The notes under the pieces are model-generated. The model was not told where the DNA came from, searched no databases, and saw nothing but the letters and a program-made list of their open reading frames with translations. This document shows, piece after piece, positions 43,401 to 54,870 of a DNA stretch of 64,000 bases (its first letter is position 1; each line of letters opens with the position of its first letter). Origin of the DNA: Perca fluviatilis (lineage: Eukaryota; Chordata; Actinopteri; Perciformes; Percidae); the NCBI RefSeq assembly GCF_010015445.1, contig NC_053115.1:5811576-5875575 (forward strand), read 5' to 3'. A program made the translations under genes and the position numbers.

Positions 43401-44760
43401 GCCGGTCGACCTGCTGGAGCTGCGTGCTCCTTGCAGGCTGGGTTTTGTATCTGGATAGAGGCTCAGTTCTGTGAAGATCATTCTTGACTCCTGTCCAGCT
43501 GGCCTTGCCCTAATCTTTAAAACACAACACTGGAGGGATGGAGCGACCCCTGGTGGCTACAGTGGGCACTTACAACTTCAGAGCCGTTTCACTCCTCAAA
43601 TCGGCTTGTCAAAGATGAAAGGTCCTAGTGAAAGGAACATGTCACCGGTGGTTGTTATGAATTAGTTAGTTTGATGGCTCCCCACTGCAGTTCCAATCAT
43701 TCCCTTCATTTGACCAGTTGATTCCCTTTTCCCCACCTGTCATGCTTATGTTTTGCGTCTGACTCAAAAGCTTTTAACCAACAAGCTGATTTATGACTCC
43801 TCTGAAAGGTGTAATTTGAGGTTTCTGGTGGAAGCTCCCCCTCTGACACCCAAAGGTTCAGGCTTTTATACCTGTGGTGAAGTGAGGAGGTGACGGAATA
43901 CACGAACAACACCTCTTCTTTCTTCTTCACCTCCTCCCGTTCCATAGCATGAGTCATCAGATGAGTCTGTCTGAGAGGAGTAAGTGAAGAGCGGTATTAA
44001 CGGACAGCCCCGACAGAGATATGGGAGTACATTAGTCGCTCGAAAAAAAATAGGTGGTGGCACCCGCTGGCAAGCTGTCCTCCCCCCCCCTTGTCAGGTA
44101 TTTCATTGGCCTCCCCCCTGAGGGTAACTCCATGGAGATGGGTGCCGTTAATGTAGTGTTTATTCCTAGGTAGCTCTGTCTGCCCCGTGCGACGCCAGGA
44201 GTCTGTGTCTGCTGATAAGGCCGAGACTGGCTGGGAAGAGACAGGGACTCAAGGTGAATACCCACAGTCTGGGAGACGTTTGCTTTTGCTTTAGGGTAAA
44301 GTTATGCAAGATAAACTTTATTCCCATTTGTCCAATGGAACAGCAAAGTAATGACTGTATTTCCTTACAGCCTTGTGAACTAGTTTATGGCAGGGACGGT
44401 ATCACTTAATAAATCATGAAAATGTCAGAGATTTACATCTTGATGTTCGTGCTGTATAATGCGTCTATTTTTTGCTGTCTAAAAACAGCCCCAACAGAAT
44501 GGTATTTTAAGGTCAGAAGGGTCTTACCCTGACCCTGAGAGTCATCCCACGCCTTGGTGTGAGCAGTGACCTGAGCATGACTGGCCAAGGCCAGTCACTG
44601 TTCACGTTTGTCCCTGTCGTCCTCAATGCCACACATCCACGGCACTCTGTTTAGGACATTGACCTCTTTACTGCAACACCGGTTCACTAACGCTCCAATG
44701 GGGTCTTTTTGTGTGAGAGAGCTGGTGAATAATTACTATGACTCACGTCTTAGTTGTCTT
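40493..44760. other. Long noncoding stretch, no gene
   Basis: Mixed sequence with G- and T-runs (40658-40667, 42438-42449, 44083-44091). Overlapping frames between 42223 and 43040 on both strands have no domain, and none has convincing splice sites. No transposon termini were found. Confidence 0.45.
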
Positions 44761-45166
44761 TAGGGCAGGGTACCGAATTCGATTCGAATAGCCTCCTTAG
44801 CATCGAGTATCGAAAAATGCCTCGTCATTCAATACCAAATTTCAAGAAAGTCTCATCATCGTCAGTGAGCCAATAAACACGCAGCGTGCTTCTGCTAAGA
44901 TCTAGTAATGCTGGTGATTGGCTGTCTAACGTCACACGTCGTAGAGACACGCAGTAAAACGTTACGCACAGAGACGGGTCTCGAGTAGAAGGAGCTGAAA
45001 AATGTATCAAAATATTTGTGCCATAACGTGTAATGTTGTATTTTCTTTGGTTAAAATGGATTTTATAAAATTGGTATCTAAAAAGTAGCATTCGGGAACC
45101 GATATTAAAGTCACAGTATTGGTATCAGTACCGGTATTGAAATTTTTTTAACGATACCCAGCCCTA
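44761..45166. mobile_element. hAT-like MITE with 8-bp TSD (one mismatch)
   Basis: The 406-bp element begins TAGGGCAGGGTACCGAATTCG and ends AACGATACCCAGCCCTA. GTTGTCTT (44753-44760) and GTTGTTTT (45167-45174) flank it. The interior has the CGAGTATCGAA-type motifs common in this group and no transposase frame. Confidence 0.87.
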
Positions 45167-45174
45167 GTTGTTTT

Positions 45175-46546
45175 AAATACCATAACTTGTATAGACCTAT
45201 ATTTGACATACTGCAGAAAATGTTGACATTTAAGGCTTTCATTATCAACCTGAGTTAAGGGAATTTTTATTTTGGTTCTGTGCCGGATCTAGAAATGCAG
45301 ATAGGCAGGGAAAGACGTTCCTGGAGCCAGCTGTAGAAACAGAAGATAGCGAGTGAGCCAGTGAGGAAGTAAAAGGGATTTGGTGTGCAGGATCTGCACA
45401 GCTCTGCAGAGATGGAAGTTTTCATTTCCTCAGATAGCTCTGGCTGTTTGAACAGGTGGGCCATCCCCCCTGGGGCTGTAAACGCTCCGGCCCCTCTCGT
45501 CCAGTTTCTGCTCTCTCCTGTGCGTCGCATTCTTCAGTCCACAGCAGCCTCTGCAGCAGGGAAGCAGCCGAGCACAGATCTTTCTTCCCAGCTCTCTCTT
45601 TTTGCAGAAAAGCCCAAACAGACTCGGCACTAATGCTTTTCTTGCCCTCCTGGCATTGCTGTTATTACTGTTTCTGAGCAGCTGGGCTAAGAGACATGGA
45701 AATGCTTGTTAAAAGGGGGGGGGGGGAAAGTGAGCATCTGAACACGCTGATTACAGAGGGTGAGGAGGGGAGAGGGCGCAGTGTGTTTTGGTACATATTT
45801 TGTGTGTTTTCCCCAGGGGCATGGATGCACCCAGGCTGAGTCATGCTAGACTGGAGCCATGGCTCTGGCTCCCGAAGCTCTGTTCCCTGTTTTTTTTTTT
45901 ATTCCTACCTCTCCTCCCACTGTCGACATAACCAGCTGGGCTCCCGAAACATCCAAACACACACACAGACATGTTGGAGAGGTACTTGATGGGAGGACAG
46001 AAGGAGTGATGAACTGCCAGAAGGAGTAGGAGCGGGCGGTGTGAGGCCCACATTAAGATTGATGGCCTGCTGTAGAATCTAGCAGGTAAACACCAGTGTG
46101 GCCCCTCCTCCCCCGCAGGACAGCACTCTGGGATTAGGCCACTTGTCGAAGCTGTTTGCACAAATTCTCAGTTTGCTAAAAGCCACACGCCCGCTCTTAA
46201 CTCTCACTTTGTGTCCGTCTACTTGTTTTTCTCTTCCACTTACTTTCTCTACCTCAACATCCCCTCCCCTCCCATTTCATTTTTTTTCTTCTTTTCCTTA
46301 CTGAACATCTGCAAAAGTCATTACAGTGTCTCTGTTTAGCATGCACGCAACATGAAAGCAAAACCCGAAAGCTTTGAACATTTTAAAGGCTCCCTCAACA
46401 TGTGTTCACTCCCAGACTTTTGGATATGACCAGTAGGTGGCGATATGACTCTTCAGAAGCTCGCTCTGAACTCTCTATAATAAATCACCTCTATTACTTG
46501 CCCTTATTTGATCCCACTTCCCTTCAGTAAAACACTGTCTCGTCAC

Positions 46547-46549
<3 letters not shown>
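45175..46549. other. Noncoding stretch, no gene
   Basis: Contains a G-run (45715-45727) and a T-run (45890-45900). No coding or transposon signature. Confidence 0.45.

Positions 46550-46605
<56 letters not shown>
46550..46605. repeat. (GT)n microsatellite
   Basis: About 56 bp of TG. Confidence 0.97.
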
Positions 46606-46606
<1 letters not shown>

Positions 46607-47526
46607 TTTTTAGAAAAAGAACCTGGATGTCTCAGAAAGTTTCCCAACTGCTTGATTATTTTGTTGATGATTTTTCTTAGTCTGCTTATAATGAGATAGA
46701 TGAAAATGTATTTGAAGGCGGAGCTCATTCAATCAACCACCGTGCTTTAGAAATGTATGTGTGTGAGGATAAAAGATGCTGTTCATCAGGAAGCCAGAAC
46801 TGCCATAACTGGATCTCTCGTACTGAATTAATAACCGCATATTCTCACGCTGCATAGTACATATTTCCCAGAATATATTGTGCGAGATCCTTACGAGGGT
46901 AGACTGCTATGGATTTTTGCTACAACAGCAATTGCAGGGCAGTATACTACACCGCATGTTCTGCAGTTTGAGGAGTATACAAGACGACAGGTCAGCTGTA
47001 ATTGACAAATGTATTTATTTCACCCTGTAGAAGCTCTTTGGAGAATCCAGCAGCAGGACCACTCTATGGCAACCTTTTACTTTTCTTTCTTGCTGTCTGT
47101 GAATGGTCTGTGTGGACATAACCCCGAAGGTGGACGTCTCCTTCCATCACTCTCAGTTGACGTGACCTTTCTGTCGTATGAGAGTAGATCAAGTGATCAC
47201 AGCTCTCCAAGGGTTGTTTAGTCGGGACGGCAGCTGAACTCTCCGTGGCCTCGCTTCTCTCTCTGTGAGGGTTTCACTTATTATGTATGTTTTGCATGGG
47301 CAAGCTGTTTGTGGTTTCCCCATTGGTGCTGGAATGGGAGTGAAAGTGCATAGAGTGTTTGTTTTGTGTGTGTGTGTGTGTGGGGGGGGGGGTGTGCTGC
47401 ATGTATTGGCGGAGGACAGCAGTTTGGGGCAGATTTGCGATGTAATTGGGAGTTAATCTCTGCCCTGTTGCTTGCTGATCAGCCCCTCAGGGCAGTCAAC
47501 CCAAGCATGCATGTAAACCTCATCCC

Positions 47527-47530
<4 letters not shown>

Positions 47531-47569
<39 letters not shown>
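47531..47569. repeat. (CA)n microsatellite
   Basis: About 19 CA units. A shorter TG run followed by a G-run lies at 47363-47391. Confidence 0.97.
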
Positions 47570-47572
<3 letters not shown>

Positions 47573-48359
47573 CTCTCTATATCTGCAGCTCTGCCATCCT
47601 TCAACTCCTCCAACTCCCATCTGAACCAATAATCTCATTACCATAGCGAGAGAGAACAAAAGCTCCAGTTCACCTGAACCCCCGTACTCATTACACATCA
47701 AGAGCAGCATTTGAGCCCGCTGGACGGAGAAAATCACATTCTCGGCCCGGCTCAGGTTGCATAACATGACTTTGTGTGTAGCTGAGCTGGTTGAACAGCC
47801 ACCTGAGCCGCAGCTCAGGGCCAAGCACGCTGATGTAGAAAGGGTTGGACCGACTGCCCAATGAGCATCGGTTTTCATTCTCAATGTAAGAGGAAAGACA
47901 TACAAAAACAAATAAATTAGCATTTTTTTGGGGGCACATTCAGTGATATTTCAGCATCTGAATTCTTTTCTTGCTGATTAGAAAGGATTATCTCAGATTA
48001 TAATACAGTTGAAAGGATGGTGTGACCTCAGAGGGTTAGTTGAGTTTGCACAATGCTTAATCGTTTTAATTAAAAAAAAAAAGAAAATCAAATTTTTCCA
48101 TCCGTTCGCTGTATTTTGTGGCTTATTTTTTTCATTTTGCAACGTACAGTCTGATGAAGACCGATAACCGCAAGAGACTAATCTTGAACAATGGCCCCTT
48201 GAAGCGAGCCCTTGACACTTTTGGGATGCAGGTTGCCATGGCGACGGTCAGAAGCAAATTGTGTTTCCTTGGCGACTAGGGTCTTGCACGGCATGTGCGT
48301 GAGCTTCATTGTTGCGGTCCTCTCTGATGCTGCCTGCCTGACAGTCTCTTAATCTCATC

Positions 48360-48361
<2 letters not shown>

Positions 48362-48419
<58 letters not shown>
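48362..48419. repeat. (CA)n microsatellite
   Basis: About 29 CA units. Confidence 0.97.
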
Positions 48420-48422
<3 letters not shown>

Positions 48423-49395
48423 TTTCTTGGAGAAAAAAATTTCACCAAGCTCATTGTGGCTGCATCTAATAGTCTAAAAGAAACTTCCTTGCCCATTTCC
48501 AGCTTGAATTAGTCTGGTCCATCCTATCCTATTCTATTAATTTCTCAATTTCTAAAAACAAAGCGTCTGTCTTACTTTACCTTCATCTGTTTTTTCAGAC
48601 ACTGTCTTTTTTTTTCTTTTTTAACGATACCATAACATACAGTCTATGAACGATACTCAGGTTGGCTAATGGTTCTACCTGCTCACCCGTTCCTCCCATT
48701 CGGAACCTCTGTGTGGTGAGGCAAAGGTGAAAGGACAGCATCAAAGCCAAGGGGTTAGTGAGACACAATGTCAACCTGTGGCTCTCAATTAGGAGACAAT
48801 ATTACCCCGGGACGGCTAATGACAGCCCACTGGGACTTGGGAGGGGGTAGAAGGGAAGAGACATGCGGGGTCATAAACCCAATCGTCTTTTCTTTTGTTC
48901 CGGCTTGCTTAGGTTTGATTTGGGCTTTTTTTTATTTATTTTTTTTATCGAAGCTTATGTACTTGCTTGTTATACTGTCCACATCAGTCTGCAAAATATG
49001 TGATGAATTTGTATTAAATTGTATTTATTTATTTTGAGTTTTCATTTTTTATTTTTTTTTATTATTATAATAGTATGAAGTCAGTTGGGTAACCAGAGTT
49101 TTCTCTGCCTACTGAATAGAAAGACACTCTCTGCCTTAAAGTGCTTACACTTAAAGAATTAAAGTTTCTTTCAAAGCTTTTTTCGTGGTCTTGAAAGCTG
49201 TGTCAGAGGATTGTTCTCCGACAATAAGACAATTATACTGGAAACACTCAAGGATGCAGCAATCCAACTTTTTTCTCTCCTATTCCGGTACCTTTTTTTC
49301 AGGATACCGAGTAGTACCGGTACCAGCACTTTACCACACATTTAAAGTTTGTTTTATATTTATATTTAAGTCTGTACAACACTGCTGCATTGGAC
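48420..49395. other. Noncoding stretch, no gene
   Basis: T-rich (48606-48627, 48926-48950). A lone AACGATACC near 48623 resembles a hAT MITE arm without a partner. Confidence 0.4.
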
Positions 49396-50202
49396 TTAAA
49401 GTGATGGTTCGGAGTAATTCACCCTAGGGTCCTTTGCACCATGACCTCGAGCCAAACAACCCCCAGAAGCTTTTTTCACCTGGGTCTAACATTGGGAGAG
49501 TTAGCTAGAGTAGCGTTATCAGCTGAATAGCTTAGCGCAGGGGCTAACGGACCCACGTTTGTATCTCGTAAATTACCCCACTAATAATGCTAGAAATGAT
49601 ACCAAACGTCTACAAGTAGTACAAATAGGTTATGCTATCATAAAACGATGGATTGGAAAGTTTGTAAGTACACCAGAAGTTTATGAACACTTGCCTGCTC
49701 TCTTCTGCTCTCTGTTGCTGCTGCTGCTACCTGCAGTTAGACGAGTGCTTAGGGCCGTCTACAAATTACTACACCGAAAAGAGATACAACAAAAATATTT
49801 ATTAATTCAATGATTAAATAAGGTAATGTCTCCAAACTTACCTCAATTATTACTTGTCTCCTGCTAGTTATACTACAGCACTTTAAAAAAAAAATATGTT
49901 TTTGTGGCAAGTGTTATTTACATACAATTCTGGTGTACTTACAAACTTTCCAATCCATCGTTTTATGAGAGCATAACCTATTTGTACTGGTGTATAAGTT
50001 TGGTATCATTTCGGGCATTATTAGTGGGGTAACTTACGAGATACATCACTGGATCCATTAGCCCCTGCGCTAAGCTATTCAGCTGATAACGCTAACTCGT
50101 CCAATGTTCGACCCAGGTGAAAAAAGCTTCTGGGGGGGTGTTTGGTTCAAGGTCGTGGTGCAAAGGACCCTAGGGTGAAATTACTCCGAACCATCACTTT
50201 AA
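49396..50202. mobile_element. Snapback DNA element with arms of about 280 bp and TTAA ends
   Basis: The left arm (49396-49678) and right arm (49928-50202) are inverted copies of each other. The outer ends are TTAAAGTGATGGTTCGGAG and CTCCGAACCATCACTTTAA. The inner ends are GTACACCAGAA and TTCTGGTGTAC. Only about 250 bp of loop separates them. Arm mismatches are mostly single bases. TTAA at both ends fits the target of piggyBac-type elements. No transposase frame is present; the 85-codon frame in the left half is a by-product. Confidence 0.88.
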
Positions 50203-51248
50203 AGACTCGTGTCGGTCCTTCGTCTGGATGTTTCCATTGAGATCTTGATTGTACTTTGTACACCGATATCAAGTACATCAAGACTAACTAAATAACTAAC
50301 TAAATAACTAACTGGTGTTATCAGTTATCATGTATGTATTCTGTGGCTGAATAATCTTGTCTTGTTTGCTGGAATCTCCAACAGTAAATCAGCCAGTGTT
50401 TCCTTCTTTACATTTTGCTTTTGTATTCAGCGTTGATCTTCAGCTTTGTTAGTCTGCTGTTCCGCAGCCGTTCCCTCCAGCTGGCAGCGCAGCCAGCCGT
50501 GACCGGCACATATAAGACCTCCTTACCTCTACCACTCAGCAGCAAAAATCTATCTTTTTTTTTTTTTTTTTTTTTTCCTTGGTAGAGGGACTGGCTCGGA
50601 AGCAGTCTGAATAATGGCGTATTAGCTGAGAGCACTAGATAAGGAGTCAGTGGTGGACTGAGGAAGCAGTACTTTGTAGTGAGAAGCTTTGACAGAGATA
50701 GATGAGCTGAAAGAGCTCCGAGTGTGAGCATCAGTGGAAAGGAACATTTCTTTTGGCACAGACTAGTGCATATGGAAACTGCAAATAGGTATGGTTTTAG
50801 CAGCACTACATTTAACTGCAGCAGTGGAATAGTATTGTTATTTAAGAGTTTTGTGTTTGGAATATTTTAGTTGGACTGTGCTACACGGTAATTACTAATG
50901 AACATTTTACATTTTACCCTTACATCCCTATGTGATTGTTGAACATCTCATTTCAAAACTAGGGGCATTAATATTAATTACAAAATAACCCTGACTTTTC
51001 ATTTAGCACCACCAGCATGTATTATTCAGTAAAGTATCCCCACATCTATTGTACATGGTGGATCAGCACAAAATGTTGTAGAGATATAGACTCCTTTTGT
51101 CAAAAATCCACCAAATGTCTATCTCTGCTTTTTTTTTTTTTTACCAGTCAGTAATTTCAAAACAGGGTATTTAATACAGCCAATTTGGGCTTGAGAAGTG
51201 TGGTGCCTAATCCTCAGAAAACTTTGAAAAGTTCTGCGGGCAAAAGAT
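50203..51248. other. Noncoding stretch, no gene
   Basis: Contains AACTAACTAAAT-type tandem units (50283-50312) and T-runs (50552-50577, 51129-51142). Nothing else was recognised. Confidence 0.45.
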
Positions 51249-51379
51249 GTGCTGCTGCGCAATATATCATTATTATATCGTTATCAATATATGAGGCTAG
51301 ATATCTTCTTAAATTTTGGATATCGTTATATCGTAAAATGGCAAAATTTTTATTTTCCTGATTTTAAAGGCTGCATTAC

Positions 51380-51846
51380 TAGCCTAGAAATGTAGACGCA
51401 CCCTAGCGGCAGCAAAATTATTTTGCAGCCAGGGGGGGTCTAGGCACTCTCCGTTGGCTTGCGAGCTGGAAAAACCAAACTCTGGTCAGGCCAATCACAT
51501 CGTGTATAGATGCAGTGGGCGGGCTTATGGCTGCTGCTGCTGGGAACAGCGGTCTTCTGGAAGACTTGGAGTTAAGCTTTTCTTTGAGAAAAGAACCATG
51601 AACGGCACTGAAATCATTCTTAAAAATGGAAGATGTGTTCGGAGTTTTGCCGACTGGATACGGCAAAAGTTTAATCTATCAACTAGCTCCGCTACCTTCT
51701 TCGTTGCTCTGCCTGGTTGTAGCGCTATCCTATTGCGTGGAGAGGGAATTTAAAAGACAACCGTTTATCCCGCCCCTCGGATTGAGCTCCGTTAATGGTG
51801 AGTTCCCAGACCCAACATCTGGATGTGGGTCTGGCTTGTCAGGCTA
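51380..51846 (+). mobile_element. Nonautonomous DNA element carrying a helicase exon fragment
   Basis: The 467-bp insert runs from TAGCCTAGAAATGTAG to CTTGTCAGGCTA, with a short inverted terminal match (TAGCCT). It is flanked by CTGCATTAC on both sides (51371-51379 and 51847-51855), and copy 1 of the host MITE has this site unoccupied. The duplication is 8 or 9 bp depending on where the ends are placed, which fits hAT. The middle carries the helicase-like reading frame listed separately. Confidence 0.8.
51527..51760 (+). pseudogene. Broken SF2/RecQ-type helicase exon fragment
   Basis: From ATG 51527 the frame reads an Ala-rich start, then LEDLELSFSLRKEP, a TGA stop (51599-51601), then TALKSFLKMEDVFGV and LPTGYGKSLIYQLAP. 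LRKE...ALKSFL...DVF-x-x-LPTGYGKS-LIYQ is the RecQ/DEAD-like helicase N-terminal layout: an upstream Q-motif-like segment and motif I (Walker A, GYGKS). No motif Ia, II (DExH) or later motif follows. After about residue 60 the sequence becomes unlike a helicase (VVALSYCVEREFK). With the stop and no core it cannot be a working helicase. Capture from a host or transposon helicase gene is an inference. Confidence 0.65.
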
Positions 51847-52077
51847 CTGCATTACAGTAAACTGATGTCATTTTCTGATCGAAGCAGACTGTTTTAGCTG
51901 TTCAATTATTTACCTCAATATATACTTGCACTATTTATCTCATCTCATTGTGTAAATACTTTGTTTAAGCACAAATTGTCAACGTTACAATATCGTTGCA
52001 ATATGGACATCGAGGTATTTGGTCAAAAAATTAGATTTTCTCCATATAGCCCAGCTTTATATATATGAATATGTATG

Positions 52078-52080
<3 letters not shown>

Positions 52081-52142
<62 letters not shown>
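52081..52142. repeat. (TA)n microsatellite
   Basis: About 31 TA units, immediately beyond the right end of the interrupted MITE. Confidence 0.97.
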
Positions 52143-52145
<3 letters not shown>

Positions 52146-52146
52146 T

Positions 52147-52222
52147 GTAACATTACCATGTACTTTTTTGATTCCGGGTTTTGTGTAACATTACCATGTA
52201 CTTTTTTGATGCTGGGTAATGA
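52147..52222 (+). repeat. 38-bp tandem duplication, two copies
   Basis: GTAACATTACCATGTAC followed by a T-run and GAT begins at 52147 and again at 52185. The units differ only in their last third. Confidence 0.9.
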
Positions 52223-53330
52223 CATGAAGACTGTTGTGTTGCAGTAGCCAGCTGCTCTGCCCTTCTTATTGGGTGAAGTTTTTTTCCACCCAGTGGGTGG
52301 GAGTCACCTGCTGGGGGGGTGCTGCCCTGTGGCGGAGGACCTCTCACCTCGCTCGCCTCTCGAGGTGCGCCCCAAGTCCCCCGGCAGGCCATCCGTGTCA
52401 CAGCTTGACTGACGGGTACAAAGTCGCCACTGTGTTGCTCTGAGGTCCTAAACTCACCCCTGTCACTCATCTGTCCCAGGACAATGCCTGACTGTCCCAC
52501 CCTCTCGACCTGCCTCTTTGTGTCCTTATTGAATTACAGCACAAGCTGGTTCTGTGCACTCCCAGAGTAATTGAAAACATGTGATTAAAAAAAGGCACGG
52601 ATGTGCAACACTGGACGTGACTCCATCCAACAGGAGCGGCGGTCAAATGGAGCTTGTGAAAGATGATATCGGCATGTGCCACCCTCATTATGAGGACTTA
52701 AACGTCTTCTTTGTAGGTGTTAAGACCGGAGCCAGGAGTTTTGAAGGGATTGTGCCGACCTCAAAATGAAGTCATGTTCCACCAGTCTGCTGCAGACGGA
52801 GCGTAGCCTTTTAAGGTGCCTCCTCACTCTTGGCCTTGTCAGGATGTCTGCTGGGATACAGAAAGGCTGTTATTCATCTTCATCTACTGTGCTGAGTGTA
52901 AGGATTTAAAAAGGTCTACAAAGTGCAGTTTCTCTCTTTTTGTAATATTGTTATTTATGTAGGATTTTTTGGGATACCTTATTTCTTTTGTATTGTAGCC
53001 TTACTTGCAAATCCTTAATCCAAACTAAGCCAAACTACAGTATCGGTCCAGTTTTAAGTGCTAAAACAATGTTTTCAGGATTTCTGAAAGCTGAGTTGGT
53101 TCATTCCTGTCCACGTAGCTTATCACACGATTTTTGCAAAAATGTTTTACAGTAAGTGAGCTTTGTCTCCGCCCCTTCTTCAACCAAACTGGTGGTGCAC
53201 ATTCAGCATTCCAAACTTGTGATTGGCCAGAGGTAATGAAGACACTTAATGTATTAGGAGAGAACATGAACATATAACCTAAATCCATTATTATTAATCA
53301 TAAAGAAGAAAAATGCATTGAAGTGGATCT
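52223..53330. other. Noncoding stretch, no gene
   Basis: GC-richer near 52280-52400, otherwise unremarkable. No termini or domains. Confidence 0.45.
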
Positions 53331-53720
53331 TAACTAGTCTGGCTATCACCAGACCAAGCTATACTAGTCTGGGAAGTCTGCTCTGTATTTTCTACTACAC
53401 AAGAGGCGTGATCAACGGGCATAGTTTAAATGACTCTGTACGCAATTGGATAATCCTTCAACCAATCAGACCAACGATCCGGGTGACGTAGCAGCGACAG
53501 CGGCATCAACGGGTCGCTGCGCTTCGGTGGCCGTCATGTTGAATGTAAAACAAGAAGCTGATTGCCTTCGCTTCTCTATCATCATCGTGTTAAACCCGCC
53601 AATAGCACGCCAGGTGGATAAGCCAGTTTGTGATTGGTCCCCGCGGAAATTGTAACGGACGCAGGATAGATAAACGTACAGGTTTCCAGCCTGAGCTGCA
53701 GGGCGAAATCAAATCGCCGG
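53331..53720. repeat. Dispersed CTAGTCTGG-type DNA repeat
   Basis: It begins near ACTAGTCTGGCTATCACCAG and continues through CpG-rich sequence (GATCCGGGTGACGTAGC, GGGTCGCTGCGCTTCGG). The composition and start match a percomorph DNA repeat that I recall. The right terminus is uncertain. The 69-codon frame inside has no domain. Confidence 0.5.
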
Positions 53721-53809
53721 CAGATCGGGCTGGGTTTACCCCTTTTTAGTAAGGTTGAGTTATCATGCAAGTCATTTTTGAACATAGTGGCCAAACTTTT
53801 CCCTGCCTT

Positions 53810-54070
53810 TTGGACAGTTTTTTGTACAAAACAAGAGATTTGATGACCTCGCCTTTCATTTTTGGATTGTTTTCGGATGTTTTATAGACCAAATGATTGA
53901 CCAGCAGTAGGCTTTTAATCAAGAAAATAATCACTAATGTAAATTATTACCATTTGCTGCCCTAATTGATTCATCAGTGTAGTATGGTTACTCTAACAAT
54001 TATTTTAATTGCTAATTAATCTAATGATTATTTGTTTTGGTCTATGAAATTTCAGAAAATGGTAATTAAT
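53810..54070. repeat. Head-to-head fragments of an AATTATTTT-type hAT MITE
   Basis: At 53875-53935 the minus strand reads ATTATTTTCTTGATT followed by TTTGGTCTATAAAAC. At 53996-54062 the plus strand reads ATTATTTTAATTGC followed by TTTTGGTCTATGAAATTTC. These are two copies of one motif series facing apart. This arrangement is typical of palindromic MITEs or of two nearby insertions. Confidence 0.5.
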
Positions 54071-54079
54071 CCTCTGCAT

Positions 54080-54439
54080 GTTCAGAAACTTCAAGTTGGT
54101 TCCAGCTTCACATTTCAGGAGCTGGAACCAGCAAATGTTTGGCATTTTTGCTAATTCTTTCAGCATTGTCCCATTAGCATTTAAAATCTCACACATATGT
54201 TTTCCACGTATACAGAGCATACAAATTTTTCACAACAGGGATTATACACATGAATAGACAGAAAATCACAATTATACACAAAACTCAGTCAACTCGAAAT
54301 GAGTACATTTTTCACTTCAATCCACATTTTCATTCCCCTTTCTCTCCTGGTGAAGGATAATGCCGAACACAATCTTATGAACAATTGAACAGTCAAAATT
54401 TGTAGCAAGAACCAAGTGGATCCATTAGATGCATTGTTT
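54080..54439 (-). mobile_element. Probable 3' untranslated part of an L1-type LINE
   Basis: Lies directly downstream, in the minus orientation, of the ORF2 stop at 54440. It is AT-rich and noncoding. The 3' end of the retroposon is not clearly marked, so the boundary is approximate. A 13-bp inverted match, CCAGCTTCACATTT... around 54098-54130 (GGTTCCAGCT / AGCTGGAACC), lies near its end. Confidence 0.4.
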
Positions 54440-54870
54440 TTACCAAATAAAGTCTGTTCTCAATGGTGTTACGGAATCAACCCAGTTACTCCAGAAATTC
54501 TTAAATTTATCTGATTCTAGTGTAACTAAGAAAGTCAACTTTTCCATCCTGTAAATGTTATACACTACTTCGACCCAATCCTCCATTTTAGGTACCTCCG
54601 TTTTCAGCCACTTCCTGGTGATGGCTTTTTACCTGCCACGAACATTACTCTGAATAAGTATTTGTCCCCTGAATATATTATTCTCTGGTTCCCTATTCCC
54701 AAGTACAAATCAAAAAATGTAAATGGAAGTTCCATTTTCAAATTTTTTTCCATGCATTTCTTTCGAGCCAATGAGGTATAATAGAGGGGCATTCCCAAAA
54801 GATATGAAAATGATTGGCTTTAATTTCTCCACATATTCTCCAACGTCTTGTATCCTGAGATTTCTGTTGT
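54440..54870 (-). pseudogene. C-terminal end of an L1/Tx1-like LINE ORF2, frameshifted
   Basis: Read on the minus strand from about 54860: a CCHC-like end, WRICGEIKANHFHIFWECP, then in another frame FTFFDLYLG...DKYLFRVMFVAGKK. Then, after loss of one A in an A-run near 54628, KWLKTEVPKMEDWVEVVYNI, YRMEKLTFLV, KNFWSNWVD and TPLRTDFIW end at TAA 54440-54442. C-x-x-x-x-x-x-H-x-H-x-FW-x-CP, then DRYL-like, KK-x-ITRKW-like and YRMEKLTF segments in this order are the C-terminus of fish L1-clade ORF2. At least two frameshifts are present, and the reverse transcriptase and endonuclease are absent. Confidence 0.8.

Larger units (their letters stand above)
51249..52059. mobile_element. hAT-like ATATCG MITE, copy 2, interrupted by another element
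   Basis: The left part (51249-51379) and right part (51856-52059) together match copy 1 at 5391-5748: GCAATATATC near the start, TTTTAAAGGCTGCATTAC, TCTCATTGTGTAAATA, and TCTCCATATAGCCCAGC near the end. The terminal bases have drifted and no target duplication is clear. The split falls exactly at GCATTAC, where the next element is inserted. Confidence 0.82.

Noticed and set aside
46811..46890. Possible microRNA-like hairpin (GGATCTCTCG...CGAGATCC with inner ATATTCT/AGAATAT)
   Set aside because: Arms are unequal by about 12 nt and the loop is large; not a convincing precursor.
48600..48665. AACGATACC as a hAT MITE end
   Set aside because: A single short motif with no paired terminus or duplication.
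49559..49813. 85-codon frame in the snapback element as a gene
   Set aside because: Lies mostly within an inverted arm and loop; no domain and no similarity to a transposase.
51599..51760. A working helicase gene
   Set aside because: Only the motif I region is present, a TGA interrupts the frame, and no DExH or later motif follows. It is a captured fragment.
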